Origin: Vishniacozyma victoriae
Taxonomy: Eukaryota; Basidiomycota; Tremellomycetes; Tremellales; Bulleribasidiaceae
Assembly: GCA_017654735.1 (NCBI GenBank)
Contig: JADPYG010000088.1
Span: 124,001 to 188,000, forward strand
Length of the DNA stretch: 64,000 nt
Reading direction: 5' to 3'
The translations under genes and the position numbers were made by a program. A model generated the notes under the pieces. It was given only the letters and a program-made list of their open reading frames with translations. It was not told the DNA's origin and searched no databases. Positions within the stretch are counted from its first letter, which is position 1. Every line of letters starts with the position of its first letter. This document shows positions 59,356 to 64,000 of this stretch, in pieces.

Positions 59356-62300
59356 CTACAGACCAAGCTTATCTAGTCTCTGTATTCCTCGAGCTCCAGC
59401 TAGAGTCCCGACAACAGATCGCCTATCTCCTTTGTCCTCAATCCTGTCCGAATACTTGTATATATCCCTAACGAAAGAATCGGGACAAGTACTAAGTACC
59501 CCGACCAACATTCCCTTTCTCACTTCTTCGTCGCCGCCAGCCCATAGGGTAGCAGCAAGATGATGGACAGCTACTCCATACAAGAAAGTTCCTTCTCTCA
59601 ACCATCCTCTCGAACTTGCCCTGATCATTCCATCTAAAACATTTTGATCACTTTCAAGCGGTTTGTAGAATGCTTCCAACCCTTGTTCCGATTCGAGTGG
59701 AACATCTGTACTTTCAAGTCGGATACCACGTAAGATGGAAGTATGTTCACTCCAGAACAATCTCCTATAGTCCACCGGGTACTTCATTGATAGAGGTGGG
59801 AAAAGGAGTTGAGTGAATGAATGATCGGAAAATGAGATGGATTCGTATAAAGCCAAGAAATCGGTATACCATTGAAAGAAAGGTGTTTCAGGCCCTAAGA
59901 AGGAAATACAAGCTTGCTCCAGATTTGATTTTTCTGATGATGGAGGGAGTGGAGAAAGGGTGAGGGAGATCAAAGATTTCAATGATGTCGAAATAGTAGA
60001 GTTCCGGAATAGATCGGTTTCAGAGTGGTTGGTTGGTGTTTGTTGGCCATGCTCCAACATGAATACTTTCATCAAATTCAAGAGTAATTCGGATCGGGTC
60101 ATTTGATTATCGATCTTGGATCCAAGGTGGATTTGAGCCAGTAATAGAATAGCCTTGACCAGATCGAGTTCTGATGGATCCCAATCGGGTGGCGTCTGGG
60201 CTAGAGCATCGGAAGTGGCCGAGTGAAGTAGTTCGTCGAGGGGAGAGAATATCCAAGTTGATGAAAGAGGTAGACCTGGACTTCGCCTTGCATCGGGTGT
60301 GGGAGGAGGAGGGGGTCGAAGGGTGGATGTGGCTTTCAGATAATCTGGCCTGGGGGTTGTAGGGCCAACGACGTTCGTGAGATCGGGTAAGACAGTGTAA
60401 TGGAGTAACGGCCTTAAAATCTCCAATCCTGCGGACGGTAGGTCCATCAACACGTCTTGATGTTGCGGGTACTTGGCACGTAAGATCAAGTCGATGAGGT
60501 CGAGGACGAGGGGTTCCGTACCTGGTTGGAATGAGGTGACAAGTTCAAAGGCATTGATATTTGTGGATTTCTGATCTCGAAGAGCGAGCAGGAGGAGGGT
60601 ATATCGCAGTAATGGGTTCACGAATGATTTCTGTCGTCGCAGTGTATCCAGTTGTTCCTCACTGATAATATCTCCGAGCAGAAGATGAAGAGTGACGAGA
60701 TGGGCGAGGGCGGGTTCGATGATACTCTCTCCAGTATTTCCCATGACAGCTTCGATCACACCTGACTCCTTCAAGGCGTCCCGGACACTATTCTTCTCCG
60801 CTGATCCTTTATCCACTCCATTCACTTCCGACCCCTCTACCCAAGCTACCACAACGCCCAGCCCACTTGATAGCTGCGCCCAATCCTTTTTCTCCGCTAT
60901 CGCGCCAAGCATACCCATAACATCCTCAACCCATGACATGGCAGCTACCTGCGCCCAAGTCAAATCATGTTCCGGAGTCGTCTTGTGAGGGTCGGTTGAA
61001 CAGACTATCCAATTCCTAATCAAATCAAAATAGGCTGTTTTTATCCCTGATTCGTGGGTTGTGAGGTATTGTCGTAGCCTATCAAGAGGCTCCGCACCGG
61101 ATTTGGCTATGGATGTAGCTAGGCCGTAACGAGCTAGGGACGCTATGACCTCCAAACTGAGCTGGGTGAGATCTTGACCGAGGGGTGTATCGTCCCATGT
61201 CAAGGTGAGAGGGAACTTGAGGAGGGGTTGGATGATGTTCTGATCTACTAGGGCGACGGCGCATCGTCGAGACGATTGGATGAGGTCACGTAGTAGTGCT
61301 AAGACCTCGGTCGAAGGCGGAATTGAAGTCTCCGTTGATGGCCAAGGGCGAAGGAGGACGTGTGTCCGGACCATGACTGGCAGTAGTGGGGTTACGAGCT
61401 CACAATGTTCTTCGGTGAATACAGCTAGTCGCCTCAATATCCGAATCATCTGAGTACTCGTCCGAGGCGAGAGCGAGTCGGTGTCGAGCATCTCTCCGAA
61501 AGTGGGTACGATATCCTCCCAAGATACTGCCGATAGATCGATGTGGGTTTCTTTGGGTGTGAAGCTGGTGATAGAGTAGTTGTCCATGTATGTCCATTGA
61601 CTTCCACCTAGGGATTCATAGAACAGATCGATACCCGCTCTAAACACTCCGGCATTTTTCGACATGAGCAGAATAGCTCCCACAGCTAGATTTACAGCTT
61701 GTTCACAGACCCTCCTCTCCGTCATGATTCCCTTCACTGCCTCACTAGACTCCCCATTGATGTATGTCGATACGGTACGGGCTAGAACGCCCATCATTGT
61801 GATCCGCTGTGAAGGGACGGTAGATTGACATAAATGGACAATTTCATCTATCGTATACCCAGCAAGATCAGGCGAAGCACCATGATGGTGTAGACCGATA
61901 TTTGAGGGTAGATCTGCCGAATCGCTTTTAGAAAGTTCGTGACCTGACAAATCGAATCGGGGGGCTGTATCGTCCGAGGTAGGAGTGGGTGATTGGAACC
62001 ATGCCATCTTCTCTGGTTCGCTAGGTAAGTCGGGGAAGTATCTGGCTTTCAGGTCCATTTGAGAGAGATCCTCAGCGGCGGAAGTAGGTGTAAGTGTGGG
62101 TGGTTTGGTTTGTCCTACGTCGTCAGAAATGTGTGTTACGCTGGGTGCGACTTACGGGATGGTTGGGAAGTCGGTTTACTAGACTCCTGCTTCCATAATG
62201 AAGCAGAGCCCTGCTTCTTCAGAGCCCTCGTCCGCAGGGCATCAAGCGTAGCGGATCCAAACCGTTCTTCCAGCTCTTTCAATTCGGCCTTCCTTTCCTC

Positions 62301-62789
62301 TTCAGACATTGCCGCTACCCTTCTAGTATTCTCATCGTCTGCAACGCTGGATGCTACAGCCTGGGAAGATACAACAGATATGTCGGGCTGTTTCCCCTCT
62401 CTCTTCTCCCGCCTCCGTCGCATTAGATCCTCCAGCCCGGATCCGAACCTTGCTTTCAATTCTCCTACCTCCTCTTCCCTCTCCTCCGCCGTCATGGACG
62501 CAACCCTCTGAGTATTCTCATCATCCACCATCCGTCTCACTTTCTCTCCTTCCGGTAAGGATTCGAAGTCATCCTCACCGAAAACAGGCTTGGGCACTGA
62601 GGAAGTAGATTTAGATTTCGATGATTCTCCGACTTTCTGAGCATTCGAACCGAATCTCGAAGTAGCCCGTTGTGAACGATGTAGGACCGGGGGGAAAGCG
62701 TGGACTGATGATGATGTCGGTGCTCTCGGGGGTGGTGGTGGATTTGAAGAGGTGGAAGAGGGCTTCTCTATGATTTTACCTACTAGCAT
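59356..62789 (-). CDS. RBA50: RPAP1, RNA polymerase II-associated protein 1 (Rba50 homologue)
   Basis: RPAP1/Rba50 helps assemble and import RNA polymerase II. The N-terminal region holds two copies of the RPAP1_N motif: DDENTQRVASMTAEEREEEVGELKARFG and DDENTRRVAAMSEEERKAELKELEERFG. An intron at about 62108-62148 joins this to DLSQMDLKARYFPDLPSEPEKMAWF, the RPAP1_C signature. The remaining 850 residues are helical repeats without clear marks, in one exon. I take the start at 62789 (MLVGKIIEKPSST) because it precedes the conserved block closely; upstream in-frame sequence is hydrophobic and unlike the family. It converges with UPF2. Confidence 0.9.
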
Positions 62790-63768
62790 ATTGGTTGATG
62801 ATATAGGTGTAATTATCAATCTTGATAATTCACTTGTTCCGTCGTGCCTGAGCAGATTTCCGGTAGAGTTAGTGAACAGCAACAGCATGTCACTGGCAAA
62901 GGTAACCTGTAACTGGGTGAACAAGGGGAAGGGGCAAGTAGCGTAATGTAATGCATAAACAACACAACAAGTAGACAAATATAAAATAACTAAAAAGAAT
63001 ACAAAAATGTCGACCAAACTGATTAGTCCCCGACCAGTAGAGTAATAAACGGACGAGGACATGCCCAGTTCAGACGCGAAGAAAATTAATCTACGCTTCT
63101 GATCTATAGAGATCAAACCTCATCCGTAGCATTAGAAACGAAAAAGTCGTTTCTCGCATGGTGAGGGACTGGAAGCGGGGTGGAATGGGTGGGGGGGGGG
63201 GGGGGGTTCAGTCAGGATGACCGTGTCAATCTTGGTTCGATGTCATGCATTCGTGGCCTGATTGTCAGTTACATCTTCATATATTTAGATAGGAAAAGAA
63301 TGAAAGAGTCAGAAAGTGCGAGGTGAACGCCTTCGATTCCCTAGAATTTCGGTTCCTCTTTCGAGTAATGATTCCTAAAGATCGTAGTCCTGACGTGCAA
63401 AAGTCGAGCTAAGCTCATCTTGAAAGGTGGAGTGGGGTAGGAGGATGGTGTTGAGGGTTAGAGGGACTTACCTATTTACCTATACTACATGATAGATGAG
63501 AATGTTGAAAATAGAAAGAGAGAGAGAACGAGAGATCCAAAATTACTAGGATGTTCGATAACGGTGGCTCAGATAAAGATCACGTATACGAGTATTCAAG
63601 TGGAGTGGCAGAGTGGGGGATCATCTCGAGAGTGTGGAATGCGTAGGGGGCATGGAGAGGTCAAGCAAGCAAGCATACATCAACAAGATCATATCTACAA
63701 CGGAAAGAGTATACAATGAGACCCTACACAACAAACAATTCTGAAGTGGGCCAGAAAAGAGCTGACAC
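62790..63768. other. intergenic region with a 16-base G run
   Basis: These 979 bases separate the RPAP1 start from the 3' end of the next minus-strand gene. They hold the RPAP1 promoter and the downstream gene's terminator region. A run of sixteen G residues lies at 63191-63206. I see no gene. Confidence 0.5.
63191..63206 (+). repeat. poly-G homopolymer of 16 bases
   Basis: Sixteen consecutive G residues follow GGGT. This is rare in such a genome. It may form G-quadruplex structure or mark a sequencing length error. Confidence 0.85.
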
Positions 63769-64000
63769 CTACTCGCTCTCAGTAGTCCCTTTTGGCCAGT
63801 ACCAGACCGGACCACATGGGGATTGCTCCTCTCTCTGCGCATCTGTCCAGATCTATCATCAATCAGTTATCCTCTACATGAAACGCTATCCCGCTGAGAT
63901 AGAGCTTACACCAAAGAAACCCCTCTTACTTCCTCTTCCGCCCACCTGAACACATTCCAACCTCCACCGATCCTCCCCTCCATATCTTATAACAAGTGTC
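63769..64000 (-). CDS. partial gene, C-terminal end of unknown protein
   Basis: Two exons read in one frame on the minus strand. Exon 1 (63946-64000) ends ...RYGGEDRWRLECVQ; an intron at 63853-63945 (GTGGGC...GATGATAG) follows. The last exon (63769-63852) reads IWTDAQREEQSPCGPVWYWPKGTTESE and stops. The gene continues beyond the right edge. The length and Trp/Cys content suggest a real folded C-terminus, but I do not know the family. Confidence 0.5.

Overview
The window is nuclear DNA of a basidiomycete yeast, most likely a tremellomycete related to Cryptococcus or Kwoniella. I infer this from the very many short introns (mostly 40-60 nt, GT...AG, with CTGAC, CTAAC or CTGAT just before the acceptor), the dense alternating gene layout, and the families present. 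There are no bacterial features, tRNA or rRNA genes, transposons or CRISPR arrays. I read 26 protein genes, one of them cut by the right edge. All exon joins were made by eye.

Positions 1-14758 look like an accessory nutrient-scavenging region. It holds an MFS sugar transporter, two divergently transcribed Zn2Cys6 regulators, a 2-oxoglutarate/Fe(II) oxygenase resembling thymine 7-hydroxylase, a deaminase with a signal peptide and intact zinc site, and a UapA-type xanthine/uric acid permease. The 10-mer TTCGGCGGAG occurs in the promoters of the oxygenase, the deaminase and the permease, and an 8-base core of it lies upstream of the sugar transporter. The reading I favour is a small nucleobase regulon: bases are deaminated outside the cell, imported, and oxidised inside.

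Positions 15237-48227 are mostly housekeeping: FAM32A (splicing), TIM8 (mitochondrial import), an unusual eIF4E, a tail-anchored coiled-coil protein, an F-box-like protein with an acidic repeat tail, an orphan, heme oxygenase, a UBE2O-type ubiquitin enzyme, a CH-like protein, a surface-protein candidate, TFIIS, a CON7-like zinc-finger factor, thymine DNA glycosylase, CFT1/CPSF160 and cytochrome c1.

Positions 48887-52898 encode the strangest gene: a secreted histidine-rich protein of over 1,100 residues. It is built of repeated short beta-branched strands alternating with histidine-rich loops, and is dotted with Lys-Arg (Kex2-type) sites. After it come an LRR-like protein, UPF2/NMD2, an RPAP1 homologue and the 3' end of an unidentified gene. 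Several gene pairs share short divergent promoters (TIM8/FAM32A, CFT1/CYT1, LRR protein/UPF2).
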